Of a stretch of DNA of 64,000 nt, positions 34,464 through 45,640 are shown piece by piece; the stretch's first letter is position 1; each line of letters starts with the position of its first letter. Both the position numbers and the translations under genes were made by a program. Where the stretch lies: positions 10,576,539-10,640,538 of the forward strand of contig NC_087070.1 in assembly GCF_963678635.1 (NCBI RefSeq), given 5' to 3'. Source of the DNA: Symsagittifera roscoffensis. Its lineage: Eukaryota > Xenacoelomorpha > Acoela > Convolutidae. The notes under the pieces were generated by a model. It was not told where the DNA came from. It worked only from the letters and a program-made list of their open reading frames with translations, and ran no database searches.

Positions 34464-35640
34464 TTATCCGCTGTCTATCCACACGCGTGTAGCCTTTCCG
34501 TTTTTGCGTAAAAGCAATTGAGCCCCCTTGAGCTTTAATTCTATGCATCTTTCAGACCGGACTGACATCACCAGATAGTCTCCCGAACTATCCGAAATCA
34601 AAGAGTGCGTATCGGCTTGATTTACCCAACCAACATAACTTCCGTGTTGCGACATATGATCCTCCGATATCTCAGAGCGGTCAAACGCTTCTTATTCGTG
34701 TTTCTAAATCAGACCGACTGCTCCTCGTCCTCGTTGGCTGGCCTGCTTCTCAGGCACGTACGTTCACACTGTCCGGTCTCCCCACAGTGGTAGCATGTGA
34801 CCCCGTTTGCTGGAAATTTGTCCATATGGTCTGGTGTGAATCCCGGCTGATCACAGTTGTAGTATCTCCTGCTAAGTGGATTGATTCCCCCTCTGGTAAA
34901 TCCGAGCCCGTGGTCCTGTCCTCTACCGTGTGGCCGATTATTCCGATAACCCCCTCGGATGAATCCAACAGGTTGGGTCTGAATCTGCAAGCCACCACCC
35001 GTTGGTGCTGATGAAGTTCCTCCGCCAGTTGATGAGAACACCTACATTTTAGCATATTTATCTCCCCGCTCGTAGAACAATGCAATCCTTCACACCTCTT
35101 CTGGGGTCTTTATTGACCGGCAAAAATCAATCTGGGCTTCATGATTGTTCATATTGACAATGTGCCAAAATTGCATCTTACGGCTAACCCGCTGAGCACC
35201 CAATGGAATTGCTTTCTCGACAGTAGTTGAAAGCTTTCATATCTTTCGTTTCATTTCTTCTTGAACTCCGCTTCTACAGCGTCTACGACCCATGGATATC
35301 TGGTCGCCCCTAGACTTAGATGCAGCCGTCTTTTATGAGATCATCCTGGCTTTACTCCCCCCGGAGCAGGTAGAGATTGGAAATTAGCGTCTGTTACTTT
35401 TCGAGTCACTTGTTTCCTCCACCTTTTCTGGCAAGGCTGTTATCTGCGCCGTCGTAAGCGCTCAGTCGAACTAGAAGGTTTTTGGGTTTATCCCGTGTTT
35501 GGCGACCATACCCCATTGAAAGCGATAATGCCAGAGTTTCCAGAGCATAGGCTGTTCGCTGCATTTAGTGGGCCAAAAACCGGTAATTCTAACAAGTGAT
35601 TTTCACCCCACTTGGCCTGTTGGCTGGACCATATTGAAAA
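34464..35640 (-). pseudogene. gag end, zinc knuckle and protease of the minus-strand gypsy element
   Basis: 35041-34709 is Gly/Arg-rich (GFIRGGYRNNRPHGRGQDHG) and ends with a knuckle CYHCGETGQCERTC in which the expected His is Gln, so zinc binding is probably lost. 34655-34464 ends VWIDSG, the start of the aspartic protease active site. Upstream, 35640-35050 shows gag-like fragments in mixed frames. Confidence 0.58.
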
Positions 35641-35654
35641 TCAGTTTTAATAAG

Positions 35655-35810
35655 TATAAGTTCCAATTTCAGAAAGATAATGTACCAACTTAATTTTTCA
35701 AAGTATACCATAAGAGTGAGTATTAGAGGTAACCAACCGTGACAGATGACTCCATTGGCCGGTACCTGCTGGCATTAAGATAGCACCGATGGGTTGACAG
35801 ATGATTGGCA
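35655..35810 (-). repeat. 5' LTR of the minus-strand gypsy element
   Basis: Partner of 31220-31374. Its outer edge has TA where the partner has TG, a degenerate end. Confidence 0.62.
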
Positions 35811-36840
35811 GTGTGATGGTTTACAGACAATAGTTTTTTTTGTTGTGAACCGAATTTGTGCTCAATGTCAAAAAACTACAGAAAAGGGATACAATAAAAT
35901 TGCCCAGTTTATTAGTGATGAAATAAAACTGCTATGATTTCCGATGAATAAAAACTGGTATGAACTTGTTTCATTGCTGTTATGATGAAAGTTAAAAAAA
36001 ACATGCAGAAAAATGTTGCATTAATTGTTCCCAGTTTTTTGCCGAAGAAATAAAATTGTTATGAACTGGTTTCATTGCTGGTATAATACTGGCTCTTTTT
36101 TCCTTTTTCCCACCACCTCACATCAGCATCAATTTTATGGTGTAATGAGGATTTTAACAAGGTTGTTTATGAACAAAAATATGTCTGTCATAGCCTAATC
36201 AGTTAGCATGTCAATCGGTTCATGGGAACAGTAATTGTACTTGTAAAAAGTTGCAGGTGGAGAGAAGGAGAAAGAGCCTAAGTAATATTTAAAAAAAACA
36301 GAAAAATTGTGCAATAATTGGTCCGAGTTGGTCAAATGTCATTTTCTATTTCTGATAAAATGACAAAAGAAAATCTGACTGACATACTTTTTCAATTCTG
36401 AGCTCAATGGATTAATATCTGTCAGAAAAAAAGGCTTTTTTCCTGTTTCCCCCCTTTCAAATTCAATTTTGAAAAGTTTATTTAACGTTAACAGAATGCA
36501 ACGAAATTTGGCGGGGTGAACAAATTTGATACTTAACAGCGTAACATCCGCATTTAGCCCTAATAACACGTAAAACAAACATAAAACTCGTTACTTTTTA
36601 AAGGGGGGACTGGAAAAGAGCCAAAAAAAAAAGAAAACTAGAATTTCTGGCCTGTAAATTCAAAAGTAACACTGCAACATTCAATTAAGCTGGAAAATTT
36701 TACCTTCACAACTTAAATTGAGAATATGATTTAAAAAGTTGAAGATCTTTTTTAATCGTGATGTACATTGCAATTTTCATTCTGATCGAGATTTACTTCG
36801 ATGAGATATTTTTTTCCTGATTTTTCTTGAACTTGTAAGA
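35811..36840. other. AT-rich intergenic DNA
   Basis: Contains loosely repeated phrases (ATGAAATAAAA...TGGTATGAACTTGTTTCATTGCTG at 35925-35980 and 36040-36085). The ORF 36578-36339 is not recognised. Confidence 0.35.
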
Positions 36841-36842
36841 TT

Positions 36843-37100
36843 CTATCGAGTGTAGTTTGGTCGGTTTTCATCTCCTATCTGGCTCTGTCGACTTGAAAGC
36901 AGATGATCGATCAAATCTGTATGACTGAAAACTTGATTCCTTTGCATTTTGTTTTCGTGTGACTTCCTCGAGAACAGAAGCCGTCTTGGTTGCAAAAATT
37001 CCCATTGGTTTAATTCTGGCTGAAGAATATCTGGTTCGTTGCCGAAGTGTTTCTTTGTTGGTGCATTTTTGCAATTAACGTCCTTCCAATAGCAAGCAGG
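36843..37100 (-). CDS. Possible terminal exon of a host gene
   Basis: An open stretch on the minus strand begins at TGATGATTTTAG, which can serve as a 3' splice site (AG at about 37102), and ends at a TAG near 36843. Its base composition is less AT-biased than the flanks, and its residues are polar with few of the Phe/Ile/Lys runs seen in chance ORFs here. Near the start it has CYWKDVNC, a short Cys-bounded loop; the rest contains basic pairs and an acidic end. A second frame is also open for about 40 codons after the AG. No upstream exon was found: the sequence to the right is a MITE and then a SINE. It may equally be a chance ORF. No function is assigned. Confidence 0.28.
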   Translation of the reverse strand, partial: PACYWKDVNCKNAPTKKHFGNEPDILQPELNQWEFLQPRRLLFSRKSHENKMQRNQVFSHTDLIDHLLSSRQSQIGDENRPNYTR

Positions 37101-37131
37101 TACTAAAATCATCAATATAAATAAAAAAATG

Positions 37132-37297
37132 CATTACGAGGCCAAACTGTGCACTGGATTCCAGACACTAAACTTTAAAAATGTTAAAATTTTGTCGGAA
37201 CTATCAAAAAAAATGAAAGAACAAAAGAAGAACAAAGGGAGCGTCCTTATTGCGGAATACGCTTACATCCCAAAAAGCACAGTTTGGCCTCGTAATG
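37132..37297. mobile_element. 166 bp MITE with perfect 21 bp terminal inverted repeats
   Basis: Starts CATTACGAGGCCAAACTGTGC (37132-37152) and ends with its exact reverse complement (37277-37297). If the real ends are CGAGGCC...GGCCTCG, each is flanked by TA, as for Tc1/mariner-type insertions. The same end sequence is found in the palindromic element at 55907-57316 and at 50284, so these are one family. Non-coding. Confidence 0.82.
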
Positions 37298-37479
37298 TGG
37301 TTTGAAAATTTTCAAAAATGAAAGAAAAAATGACTAACTGACGGTTTAAACTCATAATTAGATTATTTTAAACGATACATAGGAATCAAGGTTTTGATTT
37401 TTATTGGTTAACGAAAAAAAATTATAAAAAAGATCAAATTACAGTTCATTTAAGACCATTTATCCACGATAAAAAAGAC

Positions 37480-37682
37480 CAACCTGCGAGCTGTACAGCT
37501 CATCACGGCAAACCGCTGGTGTACCCCTGCTTAAGAACTACATGCAATTGTTTTACATTTTTTTTTCTGGGCTGGGTAATGTTGCCTCATCACCAAGCAA
37601 CGAGCACGGATCATGGTGGGCCTCGAACATTCGACCTTTCGATCGAGAGGCGGAGACGTAACCAATTCGCCGCCACTCCCCT
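37480..37682 (-). repeat. tRNA-derived SINE
   Basis: On the minus strand from 37682 the sequence GGGGAGTGGCGGCGAATTGG supplies an A-box and GGTCGAATGTTCGAGGCCC a B-box, spaced as in a tRNA of the long-variable-arm type. A body with GGGTACACCAGCGGTTTGCC follows to about 37480 after a short A-rich stretch. The part at 37540-37498 could be misread as a small exon. Confidence 0.6.
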
Positions 37683-38241
37683 AATTTGAAGCGGATTTTG
37701 AATAAACATAATACGATTGTTCCTACATATAGGAATGATTTGAACCAGCTATAGACTTAGAGTCAATGTTTCCCTAAAAGTACCGTCAATTACAGTTACC
37801 TTCAGTTAAGTCTCTATGTCAGTTTTTAAAACTCCTGTTCCTGATTCTTAGTTTTCAACAGACATAACTTGTAAGTTAGACAAATCAAAATTAGTGCATG
37901 GCTTATGAATTTTTTAGGCCACAATAATATTTTTGAAAAAAAAGGTCATTAAAAGGCAAAAAAGCTTGTTTTTCTCTACCACTCGTCCGATTTAAAACTA
38001 GGCACAAGATCATTTTTCTTCAGTTCTTTTTTCATCCTTTCTTATTAGTTTTAAAAATTTCAATTTCATATAAAAAATTTTGTACTGGAGTATAATCGGG
38101 TGAACTTCGTAATCGAGTTTGTGTTTTTTTTCTTAGACTTTTTCCCACAAAATCAGCTACAACAAATATTTATCAGATCGGGCCGAGTACCCGGGTGAGG
38201 TGCTCATTTTATGTTTCAACTGTCAAAGCCGAATACAATCT
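37683..38241. other. AT-rich intergenic DNA
   Basis: Nothing recognised between the SINE head and the minisatellite. Confidence 0.3.
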
Positions 38242-38491
38242 GGAAACATACCTCCAGCACGGTGGAAACATGCCTCTAGCACGGTCGAAACATACCTCTA
38301 GCACGGTGGAAACATACCTCTAGCACGGTGGAAACATACCTCTAGCACGGTCGAAACATACCTCTAGCACGGTCGAAACATACCTCGAACACGGTCGAGC
38401 ACATACCTCGAGTCCCGAAACGTACCTCGAGCACGGTCGAAACATACCTCGAGCAGGGTTGAAACATACCTTGAGCACAGTCGAAACATAC
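38242..38491. repeat. 22 bp minisatellite
   Basis: About eleven tandem units of GAAACATACCTCTAGCACGGT plus one base. The unit changes along the array, from CTCTAGCACGGTGG at the left to CTCGAGCACGGTCG at the right, and one unit near 38400-38420 is shortened. Related words (GTCGAGCACGATCGAAACA) reappear at 38675-38695 and 38985-39120. Confidence 0.85.
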
Positions 38492-38984
38492 TTTACTAAG
38501 CGTTTATTGCTGGTTGATTGCTTAGTAATTTATCCTAAGTTATAAGTCTCACCTTAGATCGTCAAGTTGTCTTGACAAACGTTATAGTAGAAACAATAGT
38601 TAGAAAAGGTATGAATTAATTAGCTGGATAAATACAAAGCACAGGGTTATTAGATTATATAAATGAATCGAACAGCACGGTCGAGCACGGCCGAAAAAAA
38701 ACCGATTGTCCCGCGGTAATTCGGAGTCAAAAAGAAAAACTTCTTTAAAAAACCGATATTTTTTTTAACATTTACGACTCAAATTGCAAATCAGTATTCC
38801 AAAAATTGAATGAAAAGTAGCTCAAAGATAGTTCATCTCTTCAGAGCAATTAAATTACCAATAGCTTTTATCAATTCAATCTGATAAGAAAAAACATCAC
38901 AAGATGTTAACCGAAAAGCATAAGTTATAACGTTTAAATTCGTAAAAACTTATGCTTTTTGAAAATCGAATTATACCCAAAATG

Positions 38985-39125
38985 AGTCGAGCACTGTCGC
39001 AACACATCTTACTTGGATCAACCATCGTCGAGCACATTTGTCTCGGTCGAGCACGATCGAAACACACCGAATTTCGCTTTAGACGGTCAAAACATACCAA
39101 ATTTTGCTCGAAACGGTCAAAGCAA
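38985..39125. repeat. Diverged outlier of the minisatellite
   Basis: GTCGAGCAC and CGGTCAAA/CGATCGAAACA words recur at roughly 20-35 bp spacing. They create the repetitive reading FCFDRFEQNLVCFDRLKRN on the minus strand, which is a repeat artefact rather than a protein. Confidence 0.55.
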
Positions 39126-39185
39126 AAAGTGAGCACCTGGACCCGGCTAATAAAAAAATCCTTCGGAATATTCAAACAACATTAG

Positions 39186-40014
39186 AATAAATTAGAAACG
39201 TTCATGTTTCGTTTTTACATTTTGATTAAACAACAAGAAACGAAACGTTAATGTTTTTAATTTATTCTTACTGTAAAACAGGTTTGAAAAATCGTTTATA
39301 CAGTGTGGGAGGAAATCGGCTGGAAAAATTTGTTTGAAAAATCTTTTAGTAAAAGTCCGTTTGGAAAAATTGGGTGTGAAATCCAGTATAAAACGACGTT
39401 TAATCAGTGTGGAAAAAACTGGTTTGAAAATCGAACCAGTTCGAAATCATGAATAAAAATCGGTTTGATTTTGATTTTATTTGACATAAAAGTGTTCATT
39501 GAAATCCTCGAATTCTACAAAAATTTTACGTTGAATATAAAATTTACCAAAAATGAATGATAAATATAGAACAAGAGACGAAGAAAATTTAAAATTTTTC
39601 GAAAATGTTTGAGTTCTTTTTTGTTTTTTTTTGTTCTATTTTTGTTTTTTTTTGTTCTATTTTTATCAATCGTTTTCGGAAACATTTGTAACCAGTTATG
39701 GTTAATTAGTAAATAGTCAAACTCTGTGTTTCCTCTCATCCCACTCCGCTCAGAAATGGTAAAAACCGAAAATATTATGTGTTTGTTTAAGTTTTTTTTT
39801 CAGGAATAGGGTAAGAATTCCGTTCTACTTGCACAGCAACCTTTGTTTTTGTTTTGTATTGCTCTGTTTTCAAAAAAGAAACTTTTCAGAGATTTCGTGG
39901 ACCCTTAATCCGAAAAAAATGGACGCGTTATTGACCAAACACCTCATAAATCATGCTATTTCTTAGAAATCGAGGAAAATCAAATTAAAATTTATACCTA
40001 AAATTTGATCGCTT
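39186..40014. other. AT-rich DNA with GGTTTGAAAAATC words
   Basis: 39275-39475 has degenerate copies of GTTTGAAAAATCG and CAGTGTGGGA. 39615-39665 repeats TTTTTTTGTTCTATTTTTG. No gene. Confidence 0.35.
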
Positions 40015-40154
40015 CCCTAGTCGATCAAGGGAGGTTTTCTTGCAAGATCTTGAAAGAAACTTGGAAGATTTATTTAAAGAGGATGCATCTCTTTAAAAGA
40101 TTTAGCAAGACTTTTGCAAGATCTTGCAAGATAACCTTTCTTGATCGACTAGGG
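40015..40154. mobile_element. 140 bp foldback MITE
   Basis: Terminal inverted repeats CCCTAGTCGATCAAG...CTTGATCGACTAGGG, extended inward by matching AGGTT/AACCT and TTGCAAGATCTTG blocks to about 37 bp. The centre itself is a smaller hairpin around TTTAAAGAGGATGCATCTCTTTAAA (40073-40098). Confidence 0.8.
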
Positions 40155-40230
40155 TATCTTATAGTAAGCTATTGATTTACTAGAAATTATGATGCGCTGA
40201 TTTACTAAGTGCTTTAATAGTTATTGCGGA

Positions 40231-40290
40231 CCAAGTTAACATCCTCCCCACAAAGCAGTTTATGGGGGGTGGGGGAGGATGTTAACTTGG
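40231..40290. repeat. Short hairpin CCAAGTTAACATCCTCCCC
   Basis: Left arm 40231-40251 pairs with 40270-40290. A related word, AGATATTAACTTGGTCTA, follows at 40381-40398, suggesting remains of a repeat family that ends in TTAACTTGG. Confidence 0.65.
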
Positions 40291-40399
40291 TTCTAGGTTA
40301 GAAATTTTCAGCCAATCATAATCGAGCATTTTACATGCAGCGCTTAACAAATTTATTGCGAATTAAATATTGGGGTGGAAGATATTAACTTGGTCTATC

Positions 40400-41316
40400 T
40401 AGGGGGAGCATGATAAATTAATCTTTTATTGCCCTATAAATATTTACAACCAGTGCAATTAATGAAAGAAAACAAACTAAAACTGTAATTAAAAAACCTT
40501 TATTCAAAAACTATTTACCTGAGAATTTAAAATTTGAATCTCGTTTTGGCAATTGAAGAACTCTTGAATGATAACACTGCATCTAAAACAAAAAAAACTC
40601 TTTCGATAAATGTAATGTAAAAACATTGTGAATAGTTTTTAATTATGAAAGTCTTGAAGTATTATTTTTTTGCGAAGCACAGCGAAGACGTTTCAATGGC
40701 ACTCACCTGCTCTCAGTTCGAAAATAAATCACAGAAAATGAAACAAATCACACTTACAATAGCACTTGAGTTTTCATCCAATTGAAAAGCCAAAATTAGA
40801 TGTATGCAAAGTTTGTTTCAACGAAAAGACCAAAGTTCTCAGTGACATCATAATAAGTTTTAATCATTTTCGATTTCTTATAATTTTACTAAAAATTTCC
40901 TGAATTGATTATCTGACAATTTTGTCATATAATTTGTATTAACGTTCTCACACAACAAACAGTTATTATTCTTGATATTGATGGATTTGCTAATGAATGG
41001 ATGGATTATGGTGAATTTGTGTTTTTTAGAGTAATCGATTTGAACAAAAATATAATCGAGATCATGGTCTAAAGTTTTCATCAGAAGTCAATTAAAATGG
41101 ATTTTTTTAAATCAGAAACTGATATTCGTCCAATTTAATTCTAGGTTGTGGGAAAAACAAAAACCAATGACTCAACATTGACGGAAGAAAAACTTATCGA
41201 AGACGCCCTTTGTGAAAACAGTCGAACAAGATGAATGAGTAAAATAATTGCAAATTTCACCATGCTGAAACAATAGTTTTATCAAAACAATACTTACTGA
41301 CTATAATAAAAATCAA
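40400..41316. other. AT-rich intergenic DNA
   Basis: No gene recognised. The minus-strand ORF 41081-40878 is short and Asn/Lys/Ile-rich as expected by chance. Confidence 0.3.
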
Positions 41317-41690
41317 CAAGATTGATCGAATCAGGGCAAAACCTTGAATGTTCCGACTGCCTTTTAAGGTCTATGGAGCAGTAATAACATGAAAAATTAA
41401 ATGTAATAAAATAAAAAGAGTTTTTATGAAAATCATCATCCAACACTCCATACCAAGTACATAGTGATAAACTTCGCTCCTAGTATTAAATCCAATTGCC
41501 AATAAGTTTCCTTCAACCAATTTGGAATGATTTCTGAGACGACTTAATCTCCGCTTACGCGATAATAGCGCGGAATTTATCGCCCTTTAATTATACCAAA
41601 TTGGCTGAAATGGAAATCTTTACAACCCCCCCCCCCCCAGTATTTTTTTTTTCAAATTTAAGCCCAGGACAACAATATTTCTTGCAGCAG
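41317..41690 (-). mobile_element. Helitron/Helentron-like short element, 5'-truncated copy
   Basis: On the minus strand the copy ends GCCCTGATTCGATCAATCTTG, and contains the internal landmarks ACTGCTCCATAGACCTTAAAAGGC and GCGTAAGCGGAGATTAAGTCG shared with the other copies. The 5' hairpin is missing. A run of fourteen or more C lies at about 41625-41639. Confidence 0.6.
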
Positions 41691-44216
41691 CAATTTCATT
41701 TTAAGCGATTTCATTTTGCTACGCATTAAAAGATATGTGCAAATTAAGTGCGCAATAATTACGAGCAGGCCAAATAACCACATTGGCGAAATTAAGATTG
41801 TGATTGATTATAATTTAAAATATTGCAGATTTTCTACTTGTAACACATTTAGACACTAAATTGCATAATCGAAAGATTTTATTCAGTTCGAATAATAGAT
41901 CAATTTGTTTAAAAAATGAGTAAATTTGTCAGAGATGCTTTTTTTGGTGTGGAAAATCTGCTTTTAAATCTGCGTAAAATCCTCCAGAAATTGAATAAAA
42001 ACAATTCTATTGTCCTAAATTAAATTGAAATTAAATTGAAATTAAATTGAAATTAAATTGAAATTTGAGAAATGGTTTCTAAAAATTGGACTTCGTTGCT
42101 CGAAAAGATGCTTTTTGAAATCTAGAATAAAAACTTTTGAACTCAAAACTATACTTTAAATATGGCTTTCGATCACCAGAATTACCAGAAAGTTGCCCTC
42201 AAGATAAATCTCGCTCACTGGTAAAATGAGCTAAAGCCACTTGAGGAATAATGATTACCGCAAACCATAAGTTTTTGGATCCCTTAATTTTTTGTAACCT
42301 ATAAGGGCTCCCGCGATGAATGACTGTTTAATTATGCTAAATTAGGTTTTGGGCTATTTCTAACATCTACCTTTTTAGCGTAGTTTTGTGAAAAAATTCA
42401 CAAAAACTAGAAAAATTAGCCTAAGTTTTTCCTGCAAGGTATTTGAGTAAAACTGATCTTATTAAGTTTTTTTTTGTGTGTCAGTTCTTCTTGCTATAGT
42501 TCTATAGATTTTGGCTCCTATTTATCGTTGTTAATATCAATCTGGTTTAGGTCCGGTGCTCGAATGTTGCATACGGTTGATACATTTTTATTTTCAATTT
42601 TCAAAAAAAAGGCTGACTTTTTATTTAGTTGCGATCCCAGTTTTCTTTATGGTGTTTTTTTTAACTAAAATTACAAACCGGCTGCGGACCAAGCCTTTAT
42701 AATTTTTGGTGACGTTTTTCTAAATTCATTCTGTCACTTATTAAAGAAGTGTTTTTCGATAACATTGCAAAAAACGTAAGTTAACTGAAAAAAGTATGGG
42801 TGAAATTGGGGTACTTGGATATGTGGATCGCAGGGGTTGTTTCAGGGGGATGAGCGGATGGGAAGGATTTCGCCTGTATCCCAGCGCCCCCAGAAGCAGG
42901 CGTGGATCTAGGAATTTCTCGAGGGGGGCAAATTTTCTAGGAACTTCTCGAGGGGGGCAATTTTTCTAGGAATTTCTCGAGGGGGTCGGCAGGGGGTCGA
43001 ATCCCTGTGAAAGAGGCATTCATCCCCCCACCCCCCTTAATTCGGTACTGCCCAGATGGCTTCCTTTTTTTGGTGTTTCCCTTATTTGGTACTATTATAC
43101 AAGCTGATCCATTTTCAGCCGACCAGCCCTATTTTTCCAACAGTGTCTTCGGTTTTAACTTAGTAGTTTTGAAGGGGCGAGAAACTCAAAACTGACTGAA
43201 AAAATGCCAAAAAAAGGATACCTACATTTCAGTCCCGCATGTTATAAAAATGATTGATAAACAGAAATTGAAGAAACTCAAATTTTTGATTTAACTTACC
43301 AGAAGTAATGATGCTCCCAAAACAACTGCCCAATTTTCACGTGTGTTGCTACTTTTAGTCATAATTTATTGATTAAAAAAACGATTTGTTTGCTTGTCGA
43401 CCTCAAACCTTTACTGTGAAAAATGATTTCAGCTCAAATCGGCAATCAAACCTCCGCTCACTCAAATAGTACTAATTGGAGGTGGTTGTTTATTGGTAGT
43501 TAAAAATCATTTTTTCTTTTCAACTAGAGTTTTTATGCTTATTATGGAAATCAAAACTTTCGCGTAGTCGTTTTTCTTCCGATAAAGAAGAAAGACCACA
43601 ACCAAAAGCTTAATTTTAATGTGGTTGACTTTTCAATTATAATGATTGGCGTAAACCAAACAATTTTGCGTAACAACTTAGTTTAAAGCGTTTCTGTTTA
43701 TTTTATGTTTTCAAATATCAACTTTAATGGAAGGTATCGTTCAAACTTTTTGGCTTCATTAAAAAATTTCGGTCTACAAAAATTGAAACTTCAATTAAAA
43801 TAAAACTGGAATTTTCAGTTCACACTTTTGACATTTTAACTTGCCATTGATGTCTGCTCCTTGATAGTTGAGTCCCCTTCCCAGGAAATTGTAATTTTCT
43901 GCGTCATAAAGGTAATTTTTTTGTCCAATTACATGATTTCTAGTACCTTTTCCCGGATGTTGGTTTCCGTGAAATTTAGCGTTTAAAATTTGATGAAGCG
44001 GTGATCACCATAAATACGTTGAATGTAATACACTAATGGGCAAAATTAACAGCAAAATCATTGTTTACTCTCTAAAATGCTTGTTCTTAATGTCTATTTA
44101 TATTACATTTATTTCGATTTTCAGCAAATTTTTTACGTAAACCAAGAGTAAATGATCAGATCTACCGTCTTAAAATTTATCATTATTTGTTTCAAAGATT
44201 TACCGATGTAACCCGA
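41691..44216. other. Intergenic DNA with small tandem repeats
   Basis: 42018-42065 is a tandem of ATTGAAATTA. 42911-42985 has three copies of a 29 bp unit AGGAATTTCTCGAGGGGGGC... 42840-43200 is locally G+C-rich. No convincing gene; the ORFs at 42474-42668 and 43007-43195 are not recognised. Confidence 0.4.
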
Positions 44217-44490
44217 TGTGGTGGAGGTCAAACGTCCACCAAGTAAGTGTTACGTAGTATGATAACATGACCGCTACTCTGTTAAGCGATGTGGAGACAG
44301 AGACCTGTCAATTAAGTCTAGAGACACGGTTAACTCAATGGTGCTAAAACGAACCTTCTCTCAACAGCTAGTGATAAGTAAAGTTGCTAATACATTTTGG
44401 ATTGATTCTCCTATTAATATTTTGTTTGCTGACCATTATAATTCAACATTATAGTAGTCAAACTTAAGATTATATTTAAGGGATATCACA
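44217..44490 (+). repeat. 5' LTR of the plus-strand gypsy element
   Basis: Begins TGTGGTGGAGGTCAAACGTCCACC and ends GATATCACA, so TG...CA. Shares its full order of landmarks (GATAACATG, TCAATTAAGTCTAGAGA, AACTCAATGGTGCTAAAA) with 48796-49069. Confidence 0.82.
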
Positions 44491-45640
44491 TGACCCAGCC
44501 AGCAGTCCTTCATCCGAACACAAAACGGAACTGCTCGCAGTACCTTCGTTTGGGGGGTAAACCATCGTCAGAACCTCCATATCCATGGAAGGCATGGGTA
44601 AGACAAGTTTTCCTTGCCGTTTTACTTAATAAAAAATGCGTACCGAAATTTGTATTATCAGATCCTTCACCAGTATTTGACCAGCCACCGCCGAAACCTG
44701 AAACTATTCCGCCAACAGAACCTCAAACTAAGACGGATAAACGAATAGCGAGAAACTAAGCAGCGGTTCAGACGTTCAACGAAACAAACGAAGACAGGCG
44801 GAAAAAGGGACCCAAAATAACCCCAAACGTCTACGGGCAGAAACAAGAATCGAATCTCGCCTATTCTTTGCCTTGAGGAGCGAAAGGAAGAAGAGACTCT
44901 TTCAAAATATGCAAACTTCAACCTCAATTTAGTCACATTCAGATTTTTTACTCGCTTGCGAACAGCTTTTCAAATAAAAGCAAAACAACAACATCGAAAG
45001 GATGCAACTATATAACTCATCACACGGCGACAGAGAAGGTTTAGATTCTTTTTAATCTCAGATTAGCAGGGCAATCATCAAAATTCGGTTGGAATGAGGA
45101 AATTGAAAAAGATGTTATACGTGAAATTTTTGTAGCCAAAGTGCGGTTATCAGAAATTCAGGGAAAACTATATATACAACCCGGAAACAGTGGACGATAC
45201 AATAAATTATGCCTTTTACAGGAAAGTGATTTGTCACAATCAACACCCTCCAAAAACAGAATCCGTCCACATCAAACAGCTCGGCTAACTTCACGTATCA
45301 GTTTAGGGAGAAGCGGGAACCCCTCATTTCAATCCGAACCAAAAACAACGTACAGAGCAGGATGAAGAGAGCACTTGTAAAGGGAAAATTTAATACAAAA
45401 TCGCGAACCAATTTTTTTGTTGGCTCATCTAAACCGTGTAATTTCAGTGGAAACAAGTTAACAACAGAACACAAAGCAAAGTATCCAGCACGAGGCGTCA
45501 CTTGCCGTGGATGCGGGGAAAAGGGCAACTTCGCTAAGTGTTATAACGGATCACAGGTAGCAAAAGTAGAAGGTCGAGAACAAGAAGAAGAAGATTGCAC
45601 TTCATCGACACGGACAGCGGTGAAAATTATTCAGTATTGA
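44490..45640 (+). pseudogene. gag and zinc knuckle of the plus-strand gypsy element
   Basis: An 89-codon piece starts with the ATG at 44490, directly at the LTR edge, and contains PPYPWKAWVRQVFLAVLL. After stops, 45362-45640 holds RGVTCRGCGEKGNFAKCYNGS. Compared with the consensus C-x2-C-x4-H-x4-C the His is Asn and the last Cys is Tyr, so two zinc ligands are lost. Confidence 0.62.

Larger units (their letters stand above)
31220..35810 (-). mobile_element. Ty3/gypsy LTR retrotransposon, minus strand, decayed, integrase core missing
   Basis: Bounded by diverged direct repeats 31220-31374 and 35655-35810. On the minus strand it carries a gag remnant, zinc knuckle, protease, RT and RNase H in gypsy order, with stops and shifts throughout. 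No integrase core is visible between the end of RNase H (32549) and the basic C-terminal ORF at 31925-31452; an internal deletion is the simplest reading. Confidence 0.72.

Noticed and set aside
37498-37545. A small exon-like piece on the minus strand between a plausible acceptor and donor, open in two frames
   Set aside because: It lies in the body of a tRNA-derived SINE and its phase does not fix a unique join to the exon candidate at 36843-37100.
38242-38491. A CRISPR-like array of regularly spaced repeats
   Set aside because: The units are contiguous without unique spacers, and the setting is a eukaryotic genome; it is a minisatellite.
38897-39185. ORFs with repeating FDR / RSKHT text
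   Set aside because: Produced by GTCGAAACA-type words of the minisatellite; no independent coding evidence.
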